Shown here piece by piece: positions 1-9,009 of a stretch of DNA of 64,000 nucleotides (within the stretch, counting starts at the first letter, position 1; every line of letters begins with the position of its first letter). Under the pieces are notes generated by a model. It was not told the origin of the DNA, did not search any database, and saw only the letters and a program-made list of their open reading frames with translations. Origin of the DNA: Streptomyces sp. NBC_01264. Its GTDB lineage: Bacteria > Actinomycetota > Actinomycetes > Streptomycetales > Streptomycetaceae. A program made the translations under genes and the position numbers. The DNA is taken from the NCBI RefSeq assembly GCF_026340675.1, contig NZ_JAPEOX010000001.1:6572001-6636000 (forward strand), written 5' to 3'.

Positions 1-1122
1 CCGACCGCGGTGTTCGTCGGCATGAGCATGGCGCCGAAGCTGGCCGTGGCCGACGACAAGGAGATCCCCTTCGCGCCCGGACCGTGCGTGACGCGGTCCG
101 ACGAGCCCGCGGAATCGGCCTCCCCGTCGGCGAAGACGCCTTCCAAGACGCCTTCGAAGACTCCGCGGACGACGCCCGCACCGGGCAAGTCGCCCAGCGC
201 GGTGCCTTCGCCGGGCGCCAGCCCCTCGGCCACCAAGCCGGTGGCGAGAACCGCCGAGAAGCCCGCCGAGCAGCCGGGCCTCATGCCGGTGGCGGGCTCC
301 GCGGCCAAGCAGACGAACCCGCTGGACCCGCTCGGCGTCGGTGATGCCGTCAAGGGACTGGTCGACGCCCTCGGCAGGCCGCTCACGGGAACCCCGGCCG
401 CGCCGGCCCCGGCCCCGGCCAAGACCACCGGGCCGGACCCGGCCGCGGACGCGATCCGTGACGCCGCCAAGCAGGCCGGCGTCACCGTCTCGGAGCTCTC
501 CGAGGAGGTCAAGGGCACCAAGGCCACCCCGAAGGACGAGACGGGCAAGACGGCCAAGCCGAAGCCGAAGCCGGAGCCGGAAACGGCGACGGAGGGCCCG
601 AAGGACAAGGGCAAGGGCAAGAACGGGAAGGAACCCTTCCCCTGCCCGACCTACGACGCCAAGGCCCTGGCCGAGGCCGACCTGGAGCCGGGCATCCCGC
701 TGCTCCCGGACGAGCCCTGGTACCTGGACAGCTCGCTGCTGACCCTCTACGGCCTCGACTACGAGGGCATCGTCGAGGTGAAGACGGCGGGCGGCAAGAT
801 CAAGCCCGTCCTGAAGTTCACCGCGGACTCGCTGGACATCAAGGACCTCTACCAGACGGTCGGCAAGGGCAAGAACATCGCCCACCTGAAGTCCCGTCCA
901 GGGTCCACCTCGAAGATCCGGGGGGCCAAGGTGACGATGTACACCGAGAGCCTCAAGGGCAACCTCTTCGGGCTGATCCCGATCGAGTTCACCCCGAAGA
1001 GCCCGCCGCCCCTGAACGTCCCCTTCGCGTTCTTCACGAACGTCAAGGTCGTCCAGGCCGGCCAGTTCGGCGGCACCCTGACCGTCCCGGGCCTCAAGAA
1101 CTACATCGGCCCGGCGGAGTAG
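1..1122 (+). CDS. Hypothetical exported or membrane-anchored protein, 5' end outside the window
   Basis: The reading frame is open from the first base, so the gene begins upstream. The visible start looks like the end of a hydrophobic export segment (AVFVGMSMAPKLAVA). Residues about 30-215 are Pro/Ala/Lys/Ser-rich low complexity with repeated SKTP and PKPKPEPE runs, probably a wall-spanning or disordered linker. The last 150 residues are an ordered domain (YLDSSLLTLYGLDYEG ... TKLTVPGL-like ending GGTLTVPGLKNYIGPAE). I do not recognise this domain. A strong hairpin lies just after the stop. By analogy with Streptomyces neighbourhoods of this kind it may follow DUF6230/DUF6114 genes, but those are not in view. 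Function unknown; only the export inference has support. Confidence 0.6.
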   Translation, partial: PTAVFVGMSMAPKLAVADDKEIPFAPGPCVTRSDEPAESASPSAKTPSKTPSKTPRTTPAPGKSPSAVPSPGASPSATKPVARTAEKPAEQPGLMPVAGSAAKQTNPLDPLGVGDAVKGLVDALGRPLTGTPAAPAPAPAKTTGPDPAADAIRDAAKQAGVTVSELSEEVKGTKATPKDETGKTAKPKPKPEPETATEGPKDKGKGKNGKEPFPCPTYDAKALAEADLEPGIPLLPDEPWYLDSSLLTLYGLDYEGIVEVKTAGGKIKPVLKFTADSLDIKDLYQTVGKGKNIAHLKSRPGSTSKIRGAKVTMYTESLKGNLFGLIPIEFTPKSPPPLNVPFAFFTNVKVVQAGQFGGTLTVPGLKNYIGPAE

Positions 1123-1150
1123 GCACCTACGGCCCCGCGCGGCCGGACGC

Positions 1151-1200
1151 ACCGAGGGCGGCACCCCGGATCCTCATCGGATCGGGGTGCCGCCCTCGGT
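1151..1200. terminator. Bidirectional hairpin terminator between two convergent genes
   Basis: An 18-bp perfect inverted repeat (left arm ACCGAGGGCGGCACCCCG at 1151-1168, right arm at 1183-1200) sits in the gap where the first gene and pyk converge. There is no long T-tract, as is usual in Streptomyces. Confidence 0.8.
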
Positions 1201-1238
1201 CTCTGTGCGGCAGAGTTCTTCGAACGGCGGGTGCGGGA

Positions 1239-2669
1239 TCAGTCGCGGGAGCCGCTGCCCAGGTGGTGGACCCGGACCATGTTCGTGGTGCCGGGGACGC
1301 CGGGGGGCGAGCCGGCGGTGATGACCATGGTGTCGCCCTTGTTGTACCGCTTGAGCTTGAGCATCTCCACGTCCACCAGGTCGACCATGGAGTCGGTGTT
1401 GTCCACGTGCGGGACCACGTAGGACTCGACGCCCCAGCTCAGCGTGAGCTGGTTGCGGGTGCCGGCGTCGGTGGTGAAGGCCAGGATCGGCTGGTTCGCG
1501 CGGTAGCGCGACAGGCGGCGGGCGGTGTCACCGGAGTGGGTGAAGGCGACCAGGGCCTTGCCGTCCAGGAAGTCCGCGATCTCGCAGGCCGCACGGGCGA
1601 CGGAGCCGCCCTGCGTACGGGGCTTCTTGCCCGGGACCAGCGGCTGCAGGCCCTTGGACAGGAGCTCTTCCTCGGCCGCCTCGACGATCTTCGACATCGT
1701 CTTGACGGTCTCGATCGGGTAGGCGCCGACCGAGGACTCGGCCGACAGCATGACCGCGTCCGCGCCGTCGAGGATCGCGTTGGCCACGTCGGAGGCCTCC
1801 GCGCGCGTCGGACGCGAGTTGGTGATCATCGACTCCATCATCTGGGTCGCGACGATCACCGGCTTGGCGTTGCGGCGGCACATCTCCACGAGGCGCTTCT
1901 GCACCATCGGGACCTTCTCGAGCGGGTACTCGACGGCGAGGTCGCCACGGGCGACCATGACCGCGTCGAAGGCGTCGACGACGCCCTCCATGTTGGCGAC
2001 CGCCTGCGGCTTCTCGACCTTGGCGATGACGGGGACCCGGCGGCCCTCCTCGTCCATGACCTTGTGGACGTCCTTGACGTCGTTGGCGTCGCGCACGAAG
2101 GAGAGGGCGACCATGTCGCAGCCCATCCGCAGCGCGAAGCGCAGGTCGTCGATGTCCTTCTCCGACAGGGCGGGGACGTTGACGGCCGCACCCGGCAGGT
2201 TGATGCCCTTGTGGTCGGAGATGACACCGCCCTCGATGACGATGGTCTTGACCTGGGGGCCCTCGACCGAGGTCACCCGGAGCTCGACGTTGCCGTCGTT
2301 GATCAGGATCGGGTCGCCCTTGGAGACGTCGCCCGGCAGACCCTTGTAGGTCGTGCCGCAGATGGACTTGTCGCCCGGGACGTCCTCGACGGTGATGATG
2401 AACTCGTCACCGCGGACGAGCTCGACGGGACCCTCGGCGAAGGTCTCCAGGCGGATCTTCGGGCCCTGGAGGTCGGCGAGGACGCCGACGGCGCGCCCGG
2501 TGTCCTCGGAGACCTTCCGGACGCGGTCGTACCGCTCCTGGTGTTCTGCCTGGGAGCCGTGGCTGAAGTTGAATCGGGCCACGTTCATACCGGCCTCTAC
2601 GAGAGCTTTCAGCTGCTCGTAAGAGTCGACGGCGGGGCCCAGCGTGCAGACGATTTTGGAACGGCGCAT
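1239..2669 (-). CDS. pyk: Pyruvate kinase
   Basis: Converts phosphoenolpyruvate and ADP to pyruvate and ATP at the end of glycolysis in the cytosol. The 476-residue length is normal. The N-terminus MRRSKIVCTLGPA is the family start; the substrate/Mg site region LSFVRDANDV, the MVARGDLAVEYP segment and TQMMESM are all intact, followed by the C-terminal domain. I chose the ATG at 2669 because it begins the conserved RRSKIVCTLGP motif and follows an AGGATC-like ribosome site; an upstream in-frame ATG would add 14 unconserved residues. It lies 63 bases downstream of ackA on the same strand, so pta-ackA-pyk may be co-transcribed and couple pyruvate formation to acetate overflow. Confidence 0.96.
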   Translation of the reverse strand: MRRSKIVCTLGPAVDSYEQLKALVEAGMNVARFNFSHGSQAEHQERYDRVRKVSEDTGRAVGVLADLQGPKIRLETFAEGPVELVRGDEFIITVEDVPGDKSICGTTYKGLPGDVSKGDPILINDGNVELRVTSVEGPQVKTIVIEGGVISDHKGINLPGAAVNVPALSEKDIDDLRFALRMGCDMVALSFVRDANDVKDVHKVMDEEGRRVPVIAKVEKPQAVANMEGVVDAFDAVMVARGDLAVEYPLEKVPMVQKRLVEMCRRNAKPVIVATQMMESMITNSRPTRAEASDVANAILDGADAVMLSAESSVGAYPIETVKTMSKIVEAAEEELLSKGLQPLVPGKKPRTQGGSVARAACEIADFLDGKALVAFTHSGDTARRLSRYRANQPILAFTTDAGTRNQLTLSWGVESYVVPHVDNTDSMVDLVDVEMLKLKRYNKGDTMVITAGSPPGVPGTTNMVRVHHLGSGSRD

Positions 2670-2732
2670 GGAGCGGATCCTATCGGTTTGTTTCGTAGCG
2701 GAATATTCCACCTGGCGGAAAGTCCAAAGTGA

Positions 2733-3947
2733 CTAGCCGGTAACCAGCGCGTACGTCTGGCTGGCGATCTCCAGTTCCTCGTCCGTCGGGACCACGGCCA
2801 CGGCGACCCGCGCGTACTCCGCGGACACCAGGCGCGGCTCGGGGGACCGTACCGAGTTCGCCTCCAGGTCGAGCGCCAGGCCCAGTTCGGCCAGACCGGC
2901 CAGGGCCATCTCGCGGATCTCCGAGGAGTTCTCGCCCACGCCCGCGGTGAAGGCCACCGCGTCCACCCGGCCGAGGACCGCCGAGTAGGCGCCGATGTAC
3001 TTCTTCAGGCGGTGGATGTACGAGGCCAGCGCCAGCCGCGCGGAGGCGTCGCCCTCCGCCGCCCGCCGCTGGACCTCGCGCATGTCGTTGTCGCCGCACA
3101 GACCCAGCAGGCCGCTCTTCTTGTTGAGCAGCGAGTCGATCTCGTCGACGGACATGCCCCCGACCCGCGCCAGGTGGAAGACGACGGCGGGGTCCAGATC
3201 GCCCGAACGGGTGCCCATGACCAGGCCCTCCAGCGGGGTCAGCCCCATGGAGGTCTCCACGCAGACCCCGCCGTGCACGGCCGAGGCCGAGGCGCCGTTG
3301 CCCAGGTGGAGCACGATCACGTTCACGTCCTCCTCGGCCTTGCCGAGGAGCCTGGCCGTCGCGCGAGCGACGTAGGCGTGCGAGGTGCCGTGGAACCCGT
3401 ACCGCCGGATGGAGTACTTGTCGGCCGTGGCGGTGTCGATCGCGTACCGCGCCACGTGCTCCGGCATGGTCGAGTGGAAGGCCGTGTCGAAGACGGCGAC
3501 CTGCGGCAGGTCGGGGCGCAGCTCCCGCGCCACCTCGATGCCGGTCACGTTCGCCGGGTTGTGCAGCGGGGCGAGCGGGATCAGGGCGCGGATCTCGGCC
3601 AGGACGGCGTCGTCGATCAGCGTCGGGTGCGTGAACTTGGTCCCGCCGTGCACCACCCGGTGGCCCACGGCGGCCAGCTCGGGCGAGTCCAGCCCCAGCC
3701 CGTCGGCGGCGAGCTCCGCCGAGACGGCCCGCAGGGCCGCCGCGTGGTCGGCGATCGGACCGGTCGTCACGCGCTTGCCGCCCGCGGCCCCCGGCCCGGT
3801 CAGCGGCTCGTGGCTGAGCCGGGAGGTCTCCTCGCCGATGCGCTCCACCAGACCGACCGCCAGGCGGGAGGAGTCCGCCATGTCGAGCAGCTGGTACTTC
3901 ACCGACGAGGAGCCGGAGTTGAGGACGAGTACGCGCGATGCGGTCAC
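2733..3947 (-). CDS. ackA: Acetate kinase
   Basis: Interconverts acetyl phosphate and ADP with acetate and ATP. The 404-residue protein carries the family signatures: N-terminal VLNSGSSSVKYQL, the catalytic GFHGTSHAYVA segment, the phosphate-binding HLGNGASA loop and FTAGVGENS near the C-terminus. The start is GTG at 3947, preceded by AAAGGAAAG. It follows pta by 58 bases on the same strand, the usual pta-ackA arrangement for the acetyl-CoA/acetate node. Confidence 0.96.
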   Translation of the reverse strand: MTASRVLVLNSGSSSVKYQLLDMADSSRLAVGLVERIGEETSRLSHEPLTGPGAAGGKRVTTGPIADHAAALRAVSAELAADGLGLDSPELAAVGHRVVHGGTKFTHPTLIDDAVLAEIRALIPLAPLHNPANVTGIEVARELRPDLPQVAVFDTAFHSTMPEHVARYAIDTATADKYSIRRYGFHGTSHAYVARATARLLGKAEEDVNVIVLHLGNGASASAVHGGVCVETSMGLTPLEGLVMGTRSGDLDPAVVFHLARVGGMSVDEIDSLLNKKSGLLGLCGDNDMREVQRRAAEGDASARLALASYIHRLKKYIGAYSAVLGRVDAVAFTAGVGENSSEIREMALAGLAELGLALDLEANSVRSPEPRLVSAEYARVAVAVVPTDEELEIASQTYALVTG

Positions 3948-4005
3948 GATGAGGGTCTTTCCTTTGCGGTGGGGGCTCGGGGGCTCGGGGCTCGGTGGTG
4001 AGGGC

Positions 4006-6087
4006 TCAGCCGGCCACAGGCCGGGACTGCGCCTGGATCGCGGTGATGGCCACGGTGGTGACGATGTCCTGGACCAGGGCGCCGCGCGAGAGGTCGTTCA
4101 CGGGCTTGCGCAGGCCCTGCAGGACCGGACCGACCGCCACGGCGCCGGCCGAGCGCTGCACGGCCTTGTACGTGTTGTTGCCGGTGTTCAGGTCGGGGAA
4201 GATCAGCACCGTCGCGCGGCCGGCCACCTCGGACTCGGGCAGCTTGGTCGCGGCGACCGAGGGCTCCACGGCGGCGTCGTACTGGATCGGACCCTCGATC
4301 AGCAGGTCGGGGCGCTGCGCGCGGACGATCTCGGTGGCCTTGCGGACCTTGTCCACGTCCGCGCCCGAGCCGGAGGTGCCGGTCGAGTACGAGAGCATCG
4401 CGATCCGCGGCTCCAGGCCGAACGCGGCGGCGGTGGTGGCCGACTGGACGGCGATGTCGGCGAGCTGCTCGGCGTTGGGGTCCGGGTTCACGGCGCAGTC
4501 CCCGTACGCGAGGACCTTGTCGGCCAGGCACATGAAGAAGACCGAGGAGACGATGGACGCGTCGGGCTTGGTCTTGATGATCTCGAAGGCCGGGCGGATG
4601 GTGGCGGCGGTGGAGTGCACCGAGCCGGAGACCATGCCGTCGGCGAGGCCCTCCTGGACCATCAGGGTGCCGAAGTAGTTCACGTCGGTGACCACGTCGT
4701 TGGCCAGCTCGACCGTCATGCCCTTGTGGGCGCGGGCCTTGGCGTAGTACTCGGCGAACCGTTCCCGCAGCGGGGAGGTCGCCGGGTCGATGAGCTGGGC
4801 GGCCGAGATGTCGATGCCCAGGTCCGCGGCCTTCTTCAGGATCGCGGGCTCCTCGCCCAGCAGGGTGAGGTCGCAGACCCCGCGGCGCAGCACCACGTCC
4901 GCGGCGCGCAGCACGCGCTCCTCGGTGCCCTCGGGGAGGACCACGCGGCGGCGCTCGGCACGGGCCTGCTCCAGCAGCTGGTTCTCGAACATCATCGGCG
5001 TGACCCGCTCGGAGCGGGCCACCGACAGCACCTCGCGCAGCTCGGCGGTGTCCACGTGGCGTTCGAACAGGCCGAGCGCGGTCTCCAGCTTGCGCGGGGT
5101 CGCGGAGTTCAGCCGGCTCTGCAGCGCGAAGAGTTCGGCGGCCGTCGGGAAGCTGTTGCCGGCCACCGACACGACCGGGGTGCCCGGAGCCAGCTTGGAG
5201 GCCAGCGTCAGGATGTCCTTGCCGGGGCGCTCGTTCAGCGTCAGCAGCACGCCGGCGATCGGCGGGGTGCCGGAGGTGTGCGCGGCGAGGGCGCCGATGA
5301 CCAGGTCGGAGCGGTCTCCGGGGGTGACGACCAGGCAGCCGGGGGTCAGGGCGTTCAGGAAGTTGGGCAGCATGGCCCCGCCGAAGACGAAGTCCAGGGC
5401 GTCGCGGGCCAGTCCGGCCTCGTCGCCGAGGAGCACCTCGCCGCCGAGCGCCTGGGTGATCTGGGCGACCGTCGGGGCGGACAGGTGCTTGTCGTCCGGC
5501 AGGACGTAGCAGGGCACGGGGAGCCGGGCGGCGAGGCGCTCGGCTATGACCTCGCGGTCCTCGGCGGCCACCCGGTTGACGACCATCGCGCCCACGTGGC
5601 AGCCCAGGGCCTCGTACGCGCGGTAGGCGTTGCGGGTCTCGGCGCGCACGGCCTCGGCCGGGTGCTTGGTGCCGCCCACGACGGGGATGACGAGCGCGCC
5701 CAGCTCGTTGGCGAGGCGCGCGTTGAGCGCCAGCTCGTCCGGGAGGTTGGTGTCGGCGTAGTCGGTGCCCAGGACCAGCATGACCTCGTAGTCCCGCGCC
5801 ACCTTCTGGTAGCGGGCCACGAGCTGGGAGACCAGTTCGTCGGTGCCCTTCTCGGCGAGGATGGCGGAGGCCTCGTGGTACTCCATGCCGTACGCCGTCG
5901 AGGCGTCCTGCTCGATCCGGTACCGGCCCTTGAGGAGGTCGAACAGCCGGTCGGGCCCGTCGTGCAACAGGGGGCGGTACACGCCCACCCGGCCTGTCTG
6001 GCGGGTGAGGAGCTCCATGATGCCCAGCTCGACGACCTGGCGGCCGTCCCCCCGCTCGATACCCGTCACGTACACGCTGCGCGTCAC
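4006..6087 (-). CDS. pta: Phosphate acetyltransferase, long form
   Basis: Transfers the acetyl group between CoA and phosphate, feeding acetate kinase. At 693 residues it is the long form: an N-terminal P-loop-like domain (RSVYVTGIERGDGRQ), a middle DRTGG domain, and the C-terminal PTA_PTB catalytic domain from about residue 370 (FENQLLEQARAERRRVVLPE, then MVSGSVHSTAATIRPA, FMCLADKVLAYGDCAVNPDP and MLSYSTGTSGSG). I chose GTG at 6087 because GGAGAG lies about 8 bases upstream and MTRSVYVTGIERG is where conservation begins; the ATG further upstream gives an implausible extension. It is the first gene of the minus-strand group and is divergent from pfkA. Confidence 0.95.
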   Translation of the reverse strand: MTRSVYVTGIERGDGRQVVELGIMELLTRQTGRVGVYRPLLHDGPDRLFDLLKGRYRIEQDASTAYGMEYHEASAILAEKGTDELVSQLVARYQKVARDYEVMLVLGTDYADTNLPDELALNARLANELGALVIPVVGGTKHPAEAVRAETRNAYRAYEALGCHVGAMVVNRVAAEDREVIAERLAARLPVPCYVLPDDKHLSAPTVAQITQALGGEVLLGDEAGLARDALDFVFGGAMLPNFLNALTPGCLVVTPGDRSDLVIGALAAHTSGTPPIAGVLLTLNERPGKDILTLASKLAPGTPVVSVAGNSFPTAAELFALQSRLNSATPRKLETALGLFERHVDTAELREVLSVARSERVTPMMFENQLLEQARAERRRVVLPEGTEERVLRAADVVLRRGVCDLTLLGEEPAILKKAADLGIDISAAQLIDPATSPLRERFAEYYAKARAHKGMTVELANDVVTDVNYFGTLMVQEGLADGMVSGSVHSTAATIRPAFEIIKTKPDASIVSSVFFMCLADKVLAYGDCAVNPDPNAEQLADIAVQSATTAAAFGLEPRIAMLSYSTGTSGSGADVDKVRKATEIVRAQRPDLLIEGPIQYDAAVEPSVAATKLPESEVAGRATVLIFPDLNTGNNTYKAVQRSAGAVAVGPVLQGLRKPVNDLSRGALVQDIVTTVAITAIQAQSRPVAG

Positions 6088-6143
6088 GCGTGCTCTCCGT
6101 CCCAATTCGAGTCGGTTGTCCCAGTTAATGTGGGCTTGACCTC

Positions 6144-6172
6144 TTGACAATACCCCTGTGATTCCGTAGGTC
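6144..6172 (+). promoter_or_regulatory. Possible sigma-70-type promoter facing pfkA
   Basis: TTGACA at 6144-6149, a 17-base spacer and TAGGTC at 6167-6172 lie in the pta/pfkA divergent gap. It would give an untranslated leader of about 200 bases. Only the -35 match is strong, so this is tentative. Confidence 0.3.
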
Positions 6173-6383
6173 GCCCGCCGGGAGAAGGGCCTGTCCGAAG
6201 GGGCCGAAAGGCCCTGCGGGCACCCTGCGGGTGGAGTGCCACGGAGCGCGCTCCACCCGGAGCCCGTGGAACAATCGGACAGACTTCACCATTACGCCCT
6301 TCATACGGCACCTCATATGTACGGTCGGCTGGACGCCCGCACGCGAACAGCCAGGTCCGACCAGGAGCAGGAGACACAGCACG

Positions 6384-7409
6384 ATGCGTATCGGAGTTCT
6401 CACCGCAGGCGGCGACTGCCCGGGCCTCAACGCTGTCATCCGGTCGGTCGTACACCGTGCCGTGGTCGGGCACGGGGACGAGGTCATCGGCTTCGAGGAC
6501 GGCTTCAAGGGCCTCCTCGACGGCAACTACCGCCCCCTCGACATCAACGCGGTCAGCGGCATCCTCGCCCGCGGCGGCACGATCCTCGGATCGGCCCGCA
6601 TGGAGCGCGCCCGCCTCCACGAAGCGGCCGAGAACGCCGTGGAACTGGCGAAGCGCTACGGCATCGACGCCCTGATCCCGATCGGCGGCGAGGGCACCCT
6701 GACCGCCGCCCGGATGCTGTCGGATGCCGGCATGCCGGTCGTCGGCGTGCCGAAGACCATCGACAACGACATCTCCTCCACCGACCGCACCTTCGGCTTC
6801 GACACCGCCGTCATGGTCGCCACGGAGGCCATCGACCGCCTCAAGACCACCGCCGAATCGCACCAGCGCGTGATGGTCGTCGAGGTCATGGGCCGGCACG
6901 CCGGCTGGATCGCGCTGGAGTCCGGCATGGCCGGCGGCGCCCACGGAATCTGCCTGCCGGAGCGCCCCTTCGAGGTGGACGCCCTGGTCAAGATGGTGGA
7001 GGAACGATTCGCTCGCGGTAAGAAGTTCGCCGTCATCTGCGTGGCCGAAGGCGCGCACCCCGGCGAGGGCTCCATGCCGTACGAGAAGGGCGCGATCGAC
7101 CAGTACGGCCACGAGCGCTTCGCCGGCATCGGCAACCGCCTCGCCGTCGAGCTGGAGCGACGCCTGGGCAAGGAAGCCCGCCCCGTCATCCTCGGCCACG
7201 TCCAGCGCGGCGGCACCCCCACCGCCTACGACCGCGTCCTCGCGACCCGCTTCGGCTGGCACGCGGTCGAGGGCGTCCACCGCGGCGACTTCGGCAACAT
7301 GACCGCCCTGCGCGGCACCGACATCGTCATGGCCCCACTGGCCGAAGCCGTCACCGAGCTCAAGACCGTCCCCGAGGACCGCATGTACGAGGCCGAGTCC
7401 GTCTTCTGA
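6384..7409 (+). CDS. pfkA: ATP-dependent 6-phosphofructokinase
   Basis: Phosphorylates fructose-6-phosphate to fructose-1,6-bisphosphate, the committed step of glycolysis. The 341-residue protein begins MRIGVLTAGGDCPGLNAVIR. The GGEGTL motif, with Gly where PPi-dependent enzymes carry Asp, points to ATP as donor. The catalytic region PKTIDNDISSTDRTFGFDTA and the effector/substrate segment MGRHAGWIALESG are intact. The start at 6384 follows GGAGACAC; upstream in-frame starts are not conserved. It is a monocistronic gene, closed by a strong terminator. Confidence 0.95.
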   Translation: MRIGVLTAGGDCPGLNAVIRSVVHRAVVGHGDEVIGFEDGFKGLLDGNYRPLDINAVSGILARGGTILGSARMERARLHEAAENAVELAKRYGIDALIPIGGEGTLTAARMLSDAGMPVVGVPKTIDNDISSTDRTFGFDTAVMVATEAIDRLKTTAESHQRVMVVEVMGRHAGWIALESGMAGGAHGICLPERPFEVDALVKMVEERFARGKKFAVICVAEGAHPGEGSMPYEKGAIDQYGHERFAGIGNRLAVELERRLGKEARPVILGHVQRGGTPTAYDRVLATRFGWHAVEGVHRGDFGNMTALRGTDIVMAPLAEAVTELKTVPEDRMYEAESVF

Positions 7410-7534
7410 CGGTCCCGGCCGGGACCTCGGTCCCGGATCCGCCGCCGAACGGCCCCCTCCGCGCCAGCCCTCCGGGTCCCCGCGGAGCCGCCACCCGGCC
7501 CCCGGGGCAGGACCACCGCCCCGACTTCGAGCGC

Positions 7535-7582
7535 CGAAAGGCCCCGATCGCGTCCTCGTCCGGACGAGGTCGGGGCCTTTCG
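7535..7582. terminator. Nested hairpin terminator after pfkA
   Basis: Arms CGAAAGGCCCCGA (7535-7547) and TCGGGGCCTTTCG (7570-7582) pair perfectly, and the interior contains a second perfect repeat (CCTCGTCC/GGACGAGG). It serves both pfkA and the convergent XRE gene. Confidence 0.8.
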
Positions 7583-7610
7583 CGTCGGGAGCCCGCGGGC
7601 GAAATGTGTC

Positions 7611-8294
7611 CTACGCCGCACCCCCGGCGAGCGTCCAGAACCGCTCCACGATGTCGGTGAGGTACTCACGTCCCGAATCGCCGCTGCCGGCCTCGCCCTG
7701 CCCCGTGCCCCAGCTCAGGGTCGCCAGCATCCGCGACTGGTACTCGCCGTGCAGCTGCTCCAGCACCCGCTCCAGGTGCGCCTTGGGCACCGGAAGCAGC
7801 TTGGTCAGCGGTTTCACGTACGCCTGCCAGCGCGTGGTCACCGCACTGCGCAGCAGCTCGGCCAGTTCCTCGTGCTTGCCGGTCGCCGTCACGAACTGGG
7901 CCAGGGTCAGCCCCAGCGCCGTCGCCAGCGCGGCGGACTGCCGTTCGTTGCCCTTCCAGCGGCCGGCGTCCTCCATCTTCTGGTAGGCACCCGCCTCCAC
8001 GCCGACCCGGCGGGCCAGGTCCTCGGCGGACAGGCCCCGGGCGATGCGGTGCTCCCTCAGGGTGACGGGCTCGGCGAGCAGCTCGCCGGGGGAGCACCAG
8101 AGCACGCCGGCCAGAGCGGTGAGCTCGGGGGAGGTGGGCGAGATCTCGCCACGCTCCCACGCCATCACGGTCTCGGGAGTGACGAGCAGTCCGTACTGGG
8201 CCCGCAGGCCATAGGCGACATGACCGGGAGCCATGCCCAGGGCCGCGCGGAGACGACGCGCGGCGGGGGCATTGAAGGGGGGGCTGGAGTGCAC
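7611..8294 (-). CDS. XRE-family DNA-binding regulator with two HTH modules
   Basis: A 227-residue probable transcriptional regulator. It shows two successive helix-turn-helix regions: residues about 8-60 (APAARRLRAALG ... TPETVMAWERGEISP) and about 75-125 (LREHRIARGLSAEDLARRVGVEAGAYQKMED). The C-terminal 100 residues are helical (KHEELAELLRSAV, PKAHLERVLEQLHGEYQSRM) and may be an effector or dimerisation region. I chose GTG at 8294, giving MHSSPPFNAPAARRL, because the HTH begins right after it; no good Shine-Dalgarno sequence decides the start. A short dyad TAGGA-ACG-TCCTA at 8360-8372, upstream of the gene, could be its own operator, which is speculative. Target genes unknown. Confidence 0.8.
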   Translation of the reverse strand: MHSSPPFNAPAARRLRAALGMAPGHVAYGLRAQYGLLVTPETVMAWERGEISPTSPELTALAGVLWCSPGELLAEPVTLREHRIARGLSAEDLARRVGVEAGAYQKMEDAGRWKGNERQSAALATALGLTLAQFVTATGKHEELAELLRSAVTTRWQAYVKPLTKLLPVPKAHLERVLEQLHGEYQSRMLATLSWGTGQGEAGSGDSGREYLTDIVERFWTLAGGAA

Positions 8295-8530
8295 ATGGCA
8301 CACCGTAGGAGTGGCCGAGGCACGGCGACTACAGACCAAACAAACAAGCCCATAACTCGTAGGAACGTCCTATGGAGTTAAGGCCTTTGGGCCGGTTTCC
8401 CTGCGACTGTCCGGTAATCGGTGCACCAGATGATCCATTTCCTAGCGTACGTTTCCGGCCGCCCGGAGGGATAGCCCCGTGCGTGATCCCACTCACGCGA
8501 TCGGACCGCTCCGAACCGCCTTCCTCCTTG

Positions 8531-8550
8531 CCTTGACGCCGACGTCAAGG
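8531..8550. promoter_or_regulatory. MerR-type dyad operator upstream of merR-trx
   Basis: A perfect inverted repeat, CCTTGACG and CGTCAAGG separated by four bases, overlaps a TTGACG -35-like element and ends 15 bases before the MerR start codon. MerR regulators classically bind such dyads between promoter elements and untwist the spacer. Autoregulation of the merR-trx pair is inferred. Confidence 0.65.
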
Positions 8551-8565
8551 ACTACCGTCGGGGCC

Positions 8566-8979
8566 ATGCGAATCGGCGAACTGGCCGGGCGTGCGGGCAC
8601 CAGCACCCGGACGCTCCGGTACTACGAGTCGCGGGGACTGCTGCCCGCGCGGCGCGACGGGAACGGCTACCGCACCTACGACGAGGAGGACCTGCGGCTG
8701 CTCCGCCAGATCCGCACGCTCCAGGACTTCGGCTTCGACCTGGAGGAGACCCGCCCGTTCGTGGAATGCCTGCGCGCCGGGCACCCGTCCGGCGACTCCT
8801 GCCCGGCCTCGCTGGCCGTCTACCGGCGCAAGCTCACCGAACTGGACGGCCTGATCGGCCGCCTCGGCGAGGTGCGCGACCAGGTCGCGAGCCAGCTCGC
8901 CGAAGCCGAAGCCGAAGCCGAAGCGGGAGCCGGAGTCGGAGCCGGCGCGCCAGAGCCCAGATGCGAGATGACCGGCTGA
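8566..8979 (+). CDS. MerR-family transcriptional regulator
   Basis: A 137-residue regulator with the N-terminal winged-helix HTH MRIGELAGRAGTSTRTLRYY and ESRGLLPARRDGNGYRTYDE, followed by the coiled-coil dimerisation helix. Two cysteines flank a small loop (ECLRAGHPSGDSCPASL, about residues 67-83), which could bind a metal or sense thiol oxidation. The C-terminus is a short Glu-Ala repeat (AEAEAEAEAGAGVGAG) from a trinucleotide-type DNA repeat. The start at 8566 is set by the conserved MRIGEL. It sits 30 bases before a thioredoxin gene, with a MerR dyad upstream, so redox-responsive control of thioredoxin is a reasonable inference. Confidence 0.9.
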   Translation: MRIGELAGRAGTSTRTLRYYESRGLLPARRDGNGYRTYDEEDLRLLRQIRTLQDFGFDLEETRPFVECLRAGHPSGDSCPASLAVYRRKLTELDGLIGRLGEVRDQVASQLAEAEAEAEAGAGVGAGAPEPRCEMTG

Positions 8980-9009
8980 TCCGTTCGGCCGGCACGAGAG
9001 GGGAAGCAC